A model generated the notes under the pieces. It saw only the letters and a list, made by a program, of their open reading frames with translations, ran no database searches and was not told the origin of the DNA. A DNA stretch of 64,000 nucleotides from Siphonodentalium dalli (taxonomy: Eukaryota; Mollusca; Scaphopoda; Gadilida; Siphonodentaliidae): the NCBI GenBank assembly GCA_032622095.1, contig CP136066.1:231946961-232010960 (forward strand), in the 5' to 3' direction. Numbering within the stretch: the stretch's first letter is position 1; each line of letters starts with the position of its first letter. The position numbers were made by a program, and so were the translations under genes. Positions 11,553-23,504 of the stretch are shown here, piece after piece.

Positions 11553-11799
11553 CTTTTGGGAGACGACTGATAACTTGGTAAATCGACAATCATGTCCAAT
11601 TGTGAACTATCAACTGTTTTCTCAAAAGCTAAATTATTGACAGCTGCCATCAAGTCACCCTGTGACATATCAACATAGTCTGGTTCATCTAGATCCGTCG
11701 AGTTTAGCGGGAGTGCGCCTCGATGTCGGATATCTTTGGGAGTTGTTCCGGCACTGAAGCCTTGATCACACCTTTCGCAGACATTCTCCTCGGACTCGT
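11553..11799 (-). CDS. Probable internal exon, unrecognised protein
   Basis: On the minus strand a 3' splice site ('cgctgcag') precedes 81 open codons that end at the donor AAAAG|GTAAAT. The peptide contains E-E-N-V-C-E-R-C-D-Q-G-F and then an acidic, very protein-like tract (S-T-D-L-D-E-P-D-Y-V-D-M, later D-M-I-V-D-L-P-S-Y-Q). The entry phase (two bases needed after one) matches the exit phase of the Gln/Pro-rich exon at 13180-14599, so the two can be spliced together in frame. I do not recognise the family; acidic plus Gln-rich tracts would suit a transcriptional regulator. Confidence 0.4.
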
Positions 11800-13179
11800 C
11801 TGCAGCGACACTGAATTATGGGAAGGTTTCCCAGGATAAAACAGCATTGTGTTTATTCCGATTGAACAAGTGTCAACGCCATGCTGCATCTCCGATGAAT
11901 TCCTAGAATTACTCGCATTAGAATTTAATTATAATTGCGAGAATTGTCAGGTTGAGATACTAAGAGGTGGTGTATTTGAGACTGTAGTTTCTTTAACTGC
12001 ATATGTTTCTTTAACTGCATATGCAGCTGATAAATCTCTGGGGGAACCGGATTCCAGTTAATGTTCGCGCTATCCAACGAGACAGCACCTAAAACAAGAC
12101 ACACAATGACTGTACTGATAAATCTCCGGGGGAACCTGATTCCAGTTACTGTTCGTGCTATCCAACGAGACATCGACGAGATTCATAATGATTGTACTGC
12201 TGTACATTGGACCAAAGAACATTAAATGTCTGGTTGGGGTTCCATGTCAGAAAAGAGTCGATAGGCAGGCTTACAATTTAATTTTTTGGTTGAGATTTCC
12301 AAAACACCTATAGTTTGGAGTGGTCGATTTGTGGGCGTGTGGGCTTCAGGCATCTACAAATGGTGTTAGCGCAATAACATGAACAAATATCAATTGAATT
12401 CTTTTGTATTCAGTATATGAGACTTGATCAACAATTTCATGATCGAGTTCGGAAACTGGCCATGCAGGTCGGTGTATTGTGGGTGGACAAATTATTATCT
12501 GTATTGTTAATATTTGGTGTATGATACTTGCTCAACAAGGCCTTTATTGAGTTCGAAAACTGGCCAGGTTATGGGTGGAGTTATGGCACTTAATTAGTTA
12601 ATTTTCGTGATCTTTGAGCACAATAACTCGAACAAATATGCTAAATATGTTAATTTGTTATGAATTTTTATCACGATAGCACAATAACTTTGGCGAAGCA
12701 TTTCGACCCAACATATCTGATTCTTGTTTTAATATATATTTTGACATGTTGATTGTTCTTATAGGTTTCATCTCTTATATTTTATCTGCAAGATTGAGCT
12801 AAGATTAAATTTGTTTGTCTTAGTAAAACTGTATATAAACCTATAAACTGTAGCAAACTCAGCGCTTTAACTGAGAAATCAATGCATTCTGTGACATTGG
12901 AAATGTTTAATTTAATAGAAACAATTTTATTGAATGCAATGAACAAACTGTAAGGTATTTTTGCTCTGGACTAGAGGGAGTATACAGTCTCTATATTTAT
13001 TACATACCCAAACACAAACACAAGTGATATTATTGTGTCAGCTTTTCTAATCAACATTTATTGTTTTGCAATGATTTTAATATCAAAAACTCCTGAAATT
13101 CTTGTTACATTATCATCAGAGATGATATATAATGCCCTGCTGATCTAGCACATACGATTCACTGATGTTATATACTAAC
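11800..13179 (-). other. Putative intron and intergenic sequence
   Basis: Between the two minus-strand exons. It contains a tandem ~90-bp duplication near 12010-12180 ('gataaatctccgggggaacc', 'gctatccaacgagaca'), otherwise no repeats or coding signal that I trust. Confidence 0.35.
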
Positions 13180-14599
13180 CTGCTGAACTGGCAGTCAGAT
13201 TCATCACAGATGATTCAGAGATGTTAGCGTCCAATATATTAGGACTGGGAGTCTGTCGCTCAGGGGTCACGCTCAGCCCACTATCCTCACTCGACCTTGA
13301 CCTATTATCCTGTATGTCAGGGCCATCAAACCGCTCGGAGGGCTCCTCAGATATATAGGAAAGCCCGGGTTTCTGTGTCGCATATGTCGGAACTGGAAAC
13401 ATCTGTCCCACATTAGGTTGAGTAAGAGTTGGTTGATGTCCTGGTTGAGTGGCAGTTCGAGTTGAAGGATGTGGCAACAGTTGTTGCTGGATTTGGGTTT
13501 GACGAGTCACAATAGCTTAACTCATGGGTTGAATCTTTGGTTGAGTCATCGGTTGATGCATCATTTGCTGTGGATATCCATGCTGAATCAGGTTTTGCTG
13601 CGATGTTGATGGTTGAGATGTGAATTTAGGTACTTGTAGTGAGATTGCTTGAGGTACAGGTGCGTTCTGGGAAGGAACACCTCATGGTAATCCTTGAGTT
13701 TGCTGGTACAGGTTCATGGGATATGAAGCTTGTGGCGTCGGTGCATTCTGGGAAGGAACACCTCGTGGATATCCTTGAGTTTGCTGGTACAGATTCATGG
13801 GATATGAAGCTTGTGGCGTCGGTGGAGGATGCATTCTAGGTTGAGCTGAAACAGACTGCGGAGCTGGGGCATCAGAAGGAACTGAATTGGAATAAATGTT
13901 CTGAGTAACATAGTTCAGCTGAGATCCAGTCGATCTTTGTGAACCGATCGGCTGATTTATCACAGAGGTTCAAAGATTTATCAGAGGCACGGACATAGAA
14001 GAGTCAATCATTTGTGAAGCTCCGCTAATCATCTGATTTTGTTGAGCAGCCATACCCATCTGTTGTGGGGCCACACCCATATGATGGCCAGCCACCCTCA
14101 TAGGGTGATTCTGCTGTGAAACCACGCCCTTATGTTGATTCGACATTCCCATAGGAATATTCTGTTTTTAGATTGACATAGTCCGATGATTATTATTTTG
14201 ATTATAGCCATTAGGCACACAGTTTTACTGCATTAACGGAACAATCTGTCTGTGAACATTTGTTGTAGATGGCTTCTGGCTATTAGCCAGATATCCTTGA
14301 GAAGACACTGTATTCACATTATTATACGGATACTGTGGATACCCCTGGGAACCCGTCATTCCATGTTGGGGCTGAGAACCAGTCATTCCAGGTTGCGGCG
14401 GCCTCTTATTCTGATGCTGTGCAGAGATTCTAGTGGGTGGGTTTGTAAAACTTGGTTGCACAAATCCACCGCCATTCATTGGTTTCGGAGCAGAGTTCTG
14501 AGCTGATGGGCCAGATTTTTTTGGACTCTTTTGAGGACTTGGGTTCGTGTCGTTCATTATCAGTGAGACATCAGGAACTATTGGCTGGATTCTGGTAAA
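13180..14599 (-). pseudogene. Gln/Pro-rich exon with five in-frame stops
   Basis: One reading frame runs from a 3' splice site ('ttctgattacag', about 14600) to a donor CAG|GTTAGT at 13180, 473 codons, with no frameshift. The protein is low-complexity: P-S-P-Q-K-S-P-K-K near the start, then Gln, Pro, Met, Ser and Tyr-rich repeats such as P-Q-A-S-Y-P-M-N-L-Y-Q-Q-T-Q, and a Ser-rich end. Five stops interrupt it at 14225-14227, 14168-14170, 13970-13972, 13682-13684 and 13517-13519. Each can arise from CAA or CGA by one C-to-T change; the sister repeat of the fourth still has CGA. It resembles a transcription co-regulator exon, probably decaying by nonsense mutation. Alternatives are assembly error or an unspliced paralogue. 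Confidence 0.5.
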
Positions 14600-15199
14600 C
14601 TGTAATCAGAAGGTTAACATTAATTAATTAATTAAAGATGTATTCAGGGTTCCAGACCAATTTTTACGAAACATATTTTACTCTTTATTGTGGTCGCTGG
14701 GGCACAGTGCGAACAGCGAAGCAGTTTTCCCCAAATGTGTCCCGCAACGCTAAAGCAGTATCCAATAACATACACCCACTATATCCATTTCTTTTTGATG
14801 ATTTATTCCCATAACAAATCTGAATATATTCTCATTTATTTTCACAAAATCTGCCGAGAATTTGAGACGCACTGACTTACATTATTGTCAAGGCAAATAT
14901 TGTTAGGCCAATACATTCTCTTATATATACAAGGCGCCCTATGACAGGGTTTCTGCTAGGGGTAGGGGGAATGGAGCTGGTAGCTGCTAAGGGAAAATCC
15001 AGTAAATAATTTCATTGTAGGAACCCAGATTTATTTACACGTGCTTTCGACATATGGGTCTATAATATAGAAGTGTAAGATATTGTAATTGGCAGATCGT
15101 TTTACCTCCTACATATATTTTCTACCAATGTTGTCAAGCTATCAAATCCTCTAACTTCACAAGAAATATAAATTTATTGTAATCATAAAAAAAAATACA
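14600..15199. other. No gene recognised
   Basis: AT-rich DNA upstream of the Gln/Pro-rich exon. No further exon with clear splice sites was found. Confidence 0.35.
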
Positions 15200-15207
15200 A
15201 TGGAGTC

Positions 15208-16508
15208 CAGTCCTCTCCATGAGGAAATCACAGGAGAGCAGTGGGGAGCTCCCCTTAAAATCAGGCCAGGCCAGTGACGAGCAGCTCACCTTAAAACTGT
15301 TGAGGCGAGCAATTTCTTCAAATATTAAATATCTGAATAGGCTTGTCAATTCGTTAGCATTGATTGAAGACATGGTCAGAATTAAAACTATAACTAGTTG
15401 TTTTGAATAATCATAACCATAATGGTTATATTATGAATTTGTCTTTAGGGAAACACAACTATAGGCCTTTGTATATGTATGAGCAAGATGACAACTTTGT
15501 ACTAAAAACATTTCTCAAACATATTATTTTATTACACGCAGGAGGTCTCTACATAACTGGTATTTTGGTCGGGCTGTATATCTAATTATCTTGGATATGA
15601 GGGGGTAGGTTCAGGGGCCTATACAATGGATTGGTGGTGTGCATGCTATATATTAGTCAGAGTTTTCTCCACATTACCATCTAGGTGTTGACCAGAAGAC
15701 AAATACTTCATTCAATGAAGGGGTATATTTTGCCACTCCAGCAGTGATGAATGTTTTCTGCTTAAGTTAATGATATCTTTAAGTTACTTACATGTTTAAT
15801 GATAGACATAAGATTGATAACTTGTATATATTTTAGTCTTAAATTAGAAATCATTGTAAAATGTATTAATACAAGTTAATACAATAATCAGTGGAAATCT
15901 GCATTACCCATGTTGTTGACATGTCCTCTGGTCCACACCTAGATGGCAAGGAGGGAAAAAACTGGCTAGTTATATAGTCTGTACCAACAACATAACTTAG
16001 CATGTCATGTTGTGCCTTGCCTTTACAACTTGGATGCCTCTTTATTGCGTCTGAGTTTTGGGTACAAATATGGCAATGAATAAAAGTCACGTAGGCCCGT
16101 TGGTTTCTATGCTCGTACACCTCTTTAATCGTGAAATTCTGTGTTAAATCGTCGTCCCATTTGAGATAGGTGGACAACTCGACGCGATGTCCTTTGGTCG
16201 ACATTGTGAAACATGTGCACGAATATCGGCAAGCCGATTAGTACCGAAAAGCACGGCACTTTTACGACAATACCAGGTGCCGAAAAGCGACACAGCCCCG
16301 GCGTTGTCGTAATCGAGATCAAGAATTACAACTGTATTTACGTAAATTAATCGTAACCTGCTGGGACAGAACGTATGTTCCCTGGCTGGGATTTAGCTAT
16401 GATTTCAACGTACTTTCGAAGGCGAGCAACGAGGAGCTCGCCATAAAAACAAGTTAGGCGAGAACGAGGCGCGCGCGAGTAATTGCTCGCCACTCACGGA
16501 GAGCACTG
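15208..16508. mobile_element. hAT-type DNA transposon, 1.3 kb, internally deleted
   Basis: The ends are CAGTCCTCTCCATGAG and, in reverse complement, CAGTGCTCTCCGTGAG. The element is flanked by a perfect 8-bp direct repeat, ATGGAGTC, at 15200-15207 and 16509-16516. CAG(T/G)G-type ends with an 8-bp duplication are the hallmark of hAT transposons. Subterminal 'gagcagctcacc' and 'ggcgag...ctcgcc' motifs occur at both ends. It is too short for a full transposase and so is non-autonomous. Confidence 0.88.
15866..16204 (-). CDS. Transposase N-terminal fragment with possible zinc finger
   Basis: A 112-codon open frame inside the hAT element, starting at an ATG about 300 bp from the right end. It contains Y-L-K-W-D-D-D-L near the start and C-H-I-C near residue 46, followed by His and Cys at plausible spacing, and then V-V-G-T-D-Y-I-T. 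This pattern resembles the BED-like zinc finger and linker at the N-terminus of many hAT transposases. The catalytic RNase H part is absent, so it is a deletion remnant. The family call rests mainly on the surrounding TIRs and target duplication. Confidence 0.5.
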   Translation of the reverse strand: MSTKGHRVELSTYLKWDDDLTQNFTIKEVYEHRNQRAYVTFIHCHICTQNSDAIKRHPSCKGKAQHDMLSYVVGTDYITSQFFPSLPSRCGPEDMSTTWVMQISTDYCINLY

Positions 16509-17264
16509 ATGGAGTCTATAAATAAATAATCCGTAGACAATATATGTAGCCATTTAAACGACCAGAACTTATTTACGGATGTGTGACAACAAGAAATTTC
16601 AGAATAACAGTTGCAAAGACCGTGAATAATTCCTTCATTTTAACACACCAGTAACCCATCCTGATATCTGAATTCAAACTTAAATTGTGGTAGAACCTGT
16701 GCAAAATATAAAGTGGAAAGTATTTTGCGACATAAAACATACAGACAATCGCCAAAGTTGTTCATAACCTAACTGCAACGCAACTAGCTCAACTACAAAG
16801 GGATGTATTCTAGTGATGCCACCACCATGTTGGTTCTGGTATGCACTTTCGTTCAGCGTCTGTATTCTTGCAATGATATCAAATAACGGTGTCCTCTAAA
16901 ATTCCTTATTGATATCCCAACAAGATGGAAGAAGTTTTATACACTATACTTTTATACACATATGTATATATATATGTCCTGGGCCCTGGAGTATGGTAGC
17001 AGGGGAAATCTGGGCTGGGGGAAATGGGACCCAAAAAATTAAAATCAACTGGCGGTTCAACTTGGCTAGGAGAATGGGGCCATTGAGGGGGTTCGAAGCG
17101 GGTATAGCAAAATTTCAGGAAGCTCCAATCATAGAAGTGTTGAGCTACCCTTATGGAGCCTCTCACAGATGTGAGCAGGCGACACTCAGCCACATCTATG
17201 GGGCTCACTTCAGGAAGTGACTCACCTGTGCCTTCTGAGGAATGGGAGTGCATCTTTGAATCAT

Positions 17265-17545
17265 GTCCTGAATTGTTAGAGGCTACTGTGGGGTGTCTGA
17301 AGAGTTACTGAAACAGAAATCCATTGTTAAAGGCTTCTGTGGGTGTCTGAATAGTTACTGAAACAGAAATCCATTGTTAGAGGCTACTGTGGGGTGTCTG
17401 AATAGTTACTGAAACAGAAATCCATTGTTAGAGGCTTCTGTGGGGTGCCTGAAGAGTTACTGAAACAGAAATCAATTGGAAACATGTCCTCCATTGTTAG
17501 AGGCTTCTGTTCGGTGTCTGAAGAATTATTGAAACAGAAATCCAC
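17265..17545. repeat. ~52-bp minisatellite, five units
   Basis: Units read 'gttagaggctactgtggggt' then 'gtctgaagagttactgaaac' then 'agaaatccatt'. The last unit is extended and diverged. Confidence 0.85.
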
Positions 17546-17904
17546 AAATGAATGTCAGAAGTCACTCAACTTAACAGCTTTGACTAGAAGGGCTGCCACA
17601 CTTCATCACAATTCCTTATGCATCGTGTTTTAACTGGTTCAGTGCTGAACGCCCATATTTGGACCCTATGTAAGAGTGCTGGAAGCCCAGATATGGGCTT
17701 TGGCAATGACACTGTCTTGTTTAGTCAAGTCTTGTTTAGTTTAATCATTTAAATAGCGTTTGTCAGGTAATATTTCAGAAATATTGTTACATATATAATT
17801 AAATTGGGACATTGTGAAGTTTGAATGGATGCCAACCAATAAAATTGTCAGAAAAGGTACTTATATCGCGAAAAGTTTGAGAAAAATTACAAATGTTTTG
17901 CCCT

Positions 17905-18230
17905 AAGGGTGGCCGACAACCAAGCTCATAACCATAACCTAATCAGACATCCAGGCTCATATCGATAACCTACTTTGACAAACAGACAACCAGGCTCATA
18001 ACCATAGCCTAATGAGACATCCGCCCATAATCATTGCCCAATGAGACATCCAGACCCATAACCATAGTCTAATGAGACATCAAGGCTCATAACCATAGCC
18101 TAATGGCTAATGAGACATCCAGGCCCATAGGCATAGCCTAATGAGACATCCAGACTCATAACCATAGTCTACTGAGACATCCAAGCTCATAACCATAGCC
18201 TAGTGAGACATCCAGGCTCATAACATAATC
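17905..18230. repeat. ~31-bp minisatellite, about ten units
   Basis: Units read 'gagacatccaggctcataac' plus 'catagcctaat', with several point changes and one short insertion. Confidence 0.85.
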
Positions 18231-19827
18231 ACAAATGCATATATATGGGGGGTCAAATTTGAGAAAAGAGTGCAAATTATCAACTCTGAGCATAAAATTC
18301 AATAATTTTCTGTTTGTTGAAATATATATACGCATTTTATTACGTATATGTAGGATATTTAGCAGCGAACCAGTTAATTAAAGTACATGATGCAATGCAT
18401 CATATTGGGATGGTGTAATGTGATTTAAAAAAACATTTACGGACCAGTATGCAGAGTTATCAATAGTCAGAAATACAAACTTTTCCACTCAAAACTTTCC
18501 ATCTGGGCAGATCTGGGGACTGTATTAGCTGCGATAGTATAATCGCAATTCTCATCGCATCATGAAGGTCTGAATCGTTGCAGCCCTAAATTGCAGGTGT
18601 TAAATATCTATGTCAAGTTGAAAACAAATTGACTGAAAAATGTAGGAATACAAGCACAGACAAAGTTGAGGCCAGACAGACAGACAGACATACCCTCATA
18701 ACTTCAGCATAAAAATAACAGTGCAAATAGAAATAGAAATCTCATTTTAAATTGTAATGTCAAATGGTGCTGCCATACATTTTCCTAGTGAATGAATATT
18801 GTTTGCTTATGGTAAGTAAATTGAAAAGGTGGAATGCTGATGATTCACTGGCAGTAGAATGAAACGGAATGTTTTCATACAAATGGTGCTATTGTGTATC
18901 TGCGATGAAAATCCTGAAGAATTTGTTTTTTGGAGACAATTTTAAGAGTGTAAGAGTAGCTTTAAGTTAGTATTGTGAAAACTGCTCGGCGTTTATATCA
19001 GGCAGAACTGCTCAGGCATTTATATCAGGCAGACTGCTCGGGCATTTATATTAGGCAGAACTGCTTGACCTCGGGTGACATTCCAGGTCTCGAGCGGGCG
19101 ACAAATCCCTGTGTCTCATTCAATCGCGGGCGACAATTGTATAATGGTTTCAACAAGTGCAGGTTACATAAAACAATAAATAAGCGTTTGAAATTAAACC
19201 AGTGCACTGATTGTGTGATGCAGTTTCGGCGCTGAAATACCTGGAGGTTCAATTTGTTGATAGTGACTATCAAAGATTTCATAAACCAGCTACTGTGGGA
19301 TGTGTTGATGTGGATAAATATGATGCCAAGATTCATGAGTTCATGTCCCCATGAAATGGCACTTATATAAGAAACCACAAAAAATGATGACGATGCAATC
19401 AAAGCCATTCATAGTATAATACAATAATACTTGTAACTGATCTCTCATGGTGTAACAGATGGCTAAAGAAACATTCACTGGTCATCCAACACAGATTTCC
19501 AATGTTTTTTGGTGAATTTCTCCACATTAACTTAATCCTATTCCTAAAAAAAAGTGCCGAGGGCAAATAACAAAGATACATTTTAACCCAAGTAGGAGTA
19601 AATATTTACATTTTACTTAGTTCACACACAGTGTTCTCTGAAATGGAACAGTCGATGTGGTTGGATTCAATAATCGTAGTTGATTGCTACATTTTTCCAG
19701 TGGATATAGTGTTTGATAACTTAACGGTTTATTCACTAAAGTAAGTCCATAATATGCTTTAAAGATACTGTCTATTCAGTTATTATGCGGATATCTGAAT
19801 TTTTTAATTTTAAACTAGAGGTGTGAT

Positions 19828-19828
<1 letters not shown>
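18231..19828. other. No gene recognised; one 28-bp triplication
   Basis: Mostly unique AT-rich DNA. At 18981-19067 a 28-bp unit ('tatatcaggcagaactgctc') is repeated three times. Open frames here lack splice or family support. Confidence 0.4.

Positions 19829-19860
<32 letters not shown>
19829..19860. repeat. Homopolymer run of 32 C
   Basis: An uninterrupted C run directly followed by 'gtgttttt'. Its length is likely to be unreliable in any assembly. Confidence 0.9.
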
Positions 19861-19861
<1 letters not shown>

Positions 19862-19969
19862 TGTTTTTAAAATACTAAGATGTTTCACATGTCAGTAAAC
19901 ATTTAGTTAAAATAATAAAATAACAGTTCCCATTGCAGGTGCACAACCCTAACCATAATCTTAAACCTA

Positions 19970-20421
19970 TTGACTGAAAAATGTATGAATAAAAGCTCGG
20001 ACAAAATTATGCATGTTGCGAAAATGTTCTTAAGTCGAAAAAGGGGAATAACTCCACACAAAAATGTCGGACAGACATCATAATCGGAGGTGCACAGGTT
20101 CCCATGGTACTAAATATCAGTGCCAAGATTCAGAAACATTGACCCATAAATATAGGAATAAAAGCTTGGACAAAATTATGCATGTTGCAAAACATTTTCT
20201 AAGTCGCAAAAGGGGGGATAACTCCACCAAAAAAGTCCGACAGATATCATAATCGCAGGTGCAAAGGTTCCCATGGTGGTTGATGTCTGTGCCAAGTTTC
20301 ACGAAAATTGATCAAAAAACGACTGAGAAAAACTCCGGACAAATTTGTGTCCACGGACGGACGGCTCGACGGACAAGCTGACTCCAGTATACCCCCCCTA
20401 ACTCCGTTGCGGGGGGTATAA
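19970..20421 (+). repeat. Two ~170-bp monomers with 3' hairpin
   Basis: Two monomers share 'acaaaattatgcatgttgc' and 'ggataactccac', then a 'cggacggacgg' stretch, then the terminal hairpin at 20384-20421 ('gtatacccccccc' pairing with 'ggggggtata'). A second copy lies at 60893-61171. Confidence 0.75.
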
Positions 20422-21049
20422 TAATTACCTTGGACACACTGAAAGCCTCTTACCCTCCATAAACTTCAAAGGTCACATTATTCTTGCCATTAGTGGTAAC
20501 ACATTCATAGAATTCAGGCTTAGAGAGTAGAGGACTGTAGATAATAACCAGGAAAGATTCTGGAGGACTGCATACCCTACAATAGATTAACAGCATTATC
20601 ATCACCATGGTAACAGACTAGTATAACTCAGGCTTAGAGCATAGAGGACGGCATACTCTATAGAATAACAGTATTACATTGGACACAAACACATATATCT
20701 ATTACAGAAAATTAGGAAATACTCATCCCGAATCACCTGAGTTCCCCCCACCCGATTCAAATTTCCGATTCATTACTGCAATTGGTAACTATGTTCCGGA
20801 ATCTATCAAGTAATTAATATGGACATTTGTTTGGATATACTCTGCTGATCCCTTCATCCCTTCCAGCCCCCCATCCCCATCCAGTCCCTGTATTCATTCA
20901 ACTGCACCTGTTGTACATAAGTACTGCACATCATGATATACGTATATAAAATGCTATCTGTATATATAACCATAAGGGTCCTGCCTTGATAAGTTGAACT
21001 TGTGCAGGGTCCTGTTTTTACATTATTATTATTATGAAATTTGGTATCA

Positions 21050-21791
21050 AATAAACTCTATTGAATCTTGAATCTTTGATAATAAGTGGCCATGGGCAAC
21101 TGAAATTAAATCCAGAGCTAGTTTAACAAGAGGTACGCTGTCGCGTGGCATTTGCCCCCGACCGTAGCAATTTGGATTAAGCATGGACGAAAGGAAACCC
21201 AAAAACAAGCGATCTGGAAACCCAAAAACAAGCGAAAATTCAAATTTTCTAAGTTGAAAAAAGGGCCATAACTCTGGCAAAAATCATCAGATCATACCCA
21301 AATTCGCACTTGACATGTATTTTCATATAACTGATCCACGGGATCGTACCACCAAAGCTCACGCTATCATCTGGAAACCAAAAAAACAAGAGAAAATTTA
21401 ATTTTCTAAGTAAAAAAAGGGCCATAACTCTGGTGAAGATGGGTGGACGAAACCCGCGCTATGCATGTAGCTGTTCCCCCATGCTGCTCTATCACCATAC
21501 CAAATATCAGCTAAATCTGCCCAGCGGTTGCTGAACAATAATGCAAAATGTTTGTACGGACGGACAAAATTGAATTTTGTAAGTAAAAAAAGGGCCATAA
21601 CTCTGGTGAAAATGGGTGGACGAAACCCGTGCTATGCATGTAGCTGTTCCCCCATGCTGCTCTATCACCATACCAAATATCAGCTAAATCTGCCCAGCGG
21701 TTGCTGAACAATAATGCAAAATGTTTGTACGGACGTACGTACGGACGGAGACGTCGACTATATACCCGCCGACTTCAAGTCAGGGGCATAA
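21050..21791 (+). repeat. ~165-bp monomers with 'gggccataactctgg' core and 3' hairpin
   Basis: Three monomers each carry 'aaaaaagggccataactctg' (about 21253, 21415 and 21588). The last two are almost identical. The array ends with 'acggacg' repeats and a hairpin at about 21760-21791 ('tatacccgccgactt' with 'aagtcaggggcata'). Confidence 0.8.
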
Positions 21792-22079
21792 TAATAAGAT
21801 GTGTGCGCATGCTTTTAAATATCTTTTGGCCTGAGAAACGCGTATTAGACTTTGTATGGCCTACAGGATTTGGATTGATTCATATCAGAACACTACATCC
21901 AGTGATATATTCTCACCTGCCTTGGAGCGAGGAGCTATGTAGATACCGCAGACAGCACACCCATGGGTTGTGCATAACGTTAGTATCACTGATCCAACTG
22001 AAATGGAAAGAGTGGATACATGTTATATATATTTATAATTCACTCATTCAGCTTCCTGGCAAGTAAATCTATTTTCGCA

Positions 22080-22200
22080 GGCGCTGATTGGTCAGTCACC
22101 CAGATAAGAACAGGTGTCACCCAGGTAAGAAAAGGTGGTGCCCAGGTACATGTAAGAACAGGTCTCGCCCAGGTGTCACCCAGGTCTCGCCGTCATAACA
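22080..22200. repeat. Short tandem 'cacccaggt(a)agaacaggt' repeat
   Basis: Five or six degenerate ~20-24-bp units. No coding support. Confidence 0.55.
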
Positions 22201-22336
22201 TCAAATGCTAGAGGCCTGCTGAATGATGAGAACAGTTTTGAATTGTTACACGGTTCCCCTGGAATATCTTCATCCCTACGGACATTGTAAACAGCAGTAT
22301 GATTGAATCTGCTTAACTCATTGTCTGGAAAATTAT

Positions 22337-22502
22337 TCAGCAACCCAATTTATTTGAAACAGATCTTTCGGAGCGAGTTGGATGATGATTGAATTTACAG
22401 GTTTTTGGGTGAAAAGAATGTCTTTTGTACAGGCTCCTCTCATCACAGGTAAATTTTCCAGCGTAAAACCCACCAATAAACATCCCAAATTCACACCTGA
22501 CA
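22337..22502 (-). CDS. Possible terminal exon, unrecognised, Cys-rich
   Basis: On the minus strand 'catgttgtcag' provides a 3' splice site at about 22503, followed by an open frame to TGA. The peptide begins C-E-F-G-M-F-I-G-G-F-Y-A-G-K-F-T-C and continues with a further Cys and several His. It reads like a secreted or extracellular Cys-containing segment. I see no family match and no partner exon in correct phase, so it may be a relic. Confidence 0.25.
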
Positions 22503-23399
22503 ACATGTTTATCCCATAAATTTAGCACCAACTAAAAAGGAAAGAATAATAGTGAATGGCATAATTAATACTCTATGTTTAAATTGTTACTTAAAAACTA
22601 TTTTTTCACCTTGACTTTCGGTCGGAATTTTCTCAATGGATACAAAAAGAATTCCCGAGAGTCTGATCTTCCCTGGAGATTAACTTCTCACCTCTCCTTA
22701 TAAAGATACGTTTATGATAATTGACAACCAACCAGACCTTCATGCTAAATTTATCGTTGGATATTATAAGTCATTGTAACTTACACATCACTATATTTTA
22801 TTATTTATGATTACACCCACCATTCACAAAGATGTTTTATGTGACACTAAAGATTTTATCAGTAGGAATTATTTATTGGTAATTTTGATCACTAAAGTGG
22901 TTGATGCTGAAATGTTGGTGTCGCTTCGCATTCAGAAATGATATCAATATTCGGGGCCTTTACATGGTTTCATTCATGCTTTTTTAACTATATATAATAA
23001 AAAACAAGATGGCTGCTGGCGCCCATGTTTTTTTAACAAATTTCGGAAAAAATGATGACTCCCATGTCCAAGTTAAGCTAACAAATAAGGAGTGAACTAT
23101 TTTCTGTAAACCTGTAACATCAGAGGTCAGATGGTATCCCAAAATATTTTATGCAAGGTCATTTCGTTGCTTAATACATTTTTCACGATCATTGAAAATG
23201 AAAAAAAAAGAAATTTTACGAAGATAATTATGCAAGCTCATATTGAAAATCATCCTGGTCTAATCTCAATATCAATATAATCATTTTGTTCATCCAATGA
23301 GTCAAGCATATATTGATCATGTATTAACTGTGTTTGATTTATATGCCAACTACATGAAGGTAAATAGATCTCTGTTGTGTTTGACTTACATGCCCACTA

Positions 23400-23475
23400 T
23401 AGGTTACAGATCTTTGGGTCTGATTCTAGCACTACTAACAATTTCTGAATGTGGTCCATGCTGAGATACCTGAAA
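23400..23475 (-). other. Possible short terminal exon shared with 38.7 kb
   Basis: Minus strand: 'tgtatttcag' followed by 21 open codons to TAA (V-S-Q-H-G-P-H-S-E-I-V-S-S-A). A related stretch lies at 38705-38765, in both places directly beside a monomer array. It may be a flank of that repeat family rather than a gene. Confidence 0.2.
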
Positions 23476-23504
23476 TACAAGAAATGAAAGTGTCAATGAC
23501 ACTG

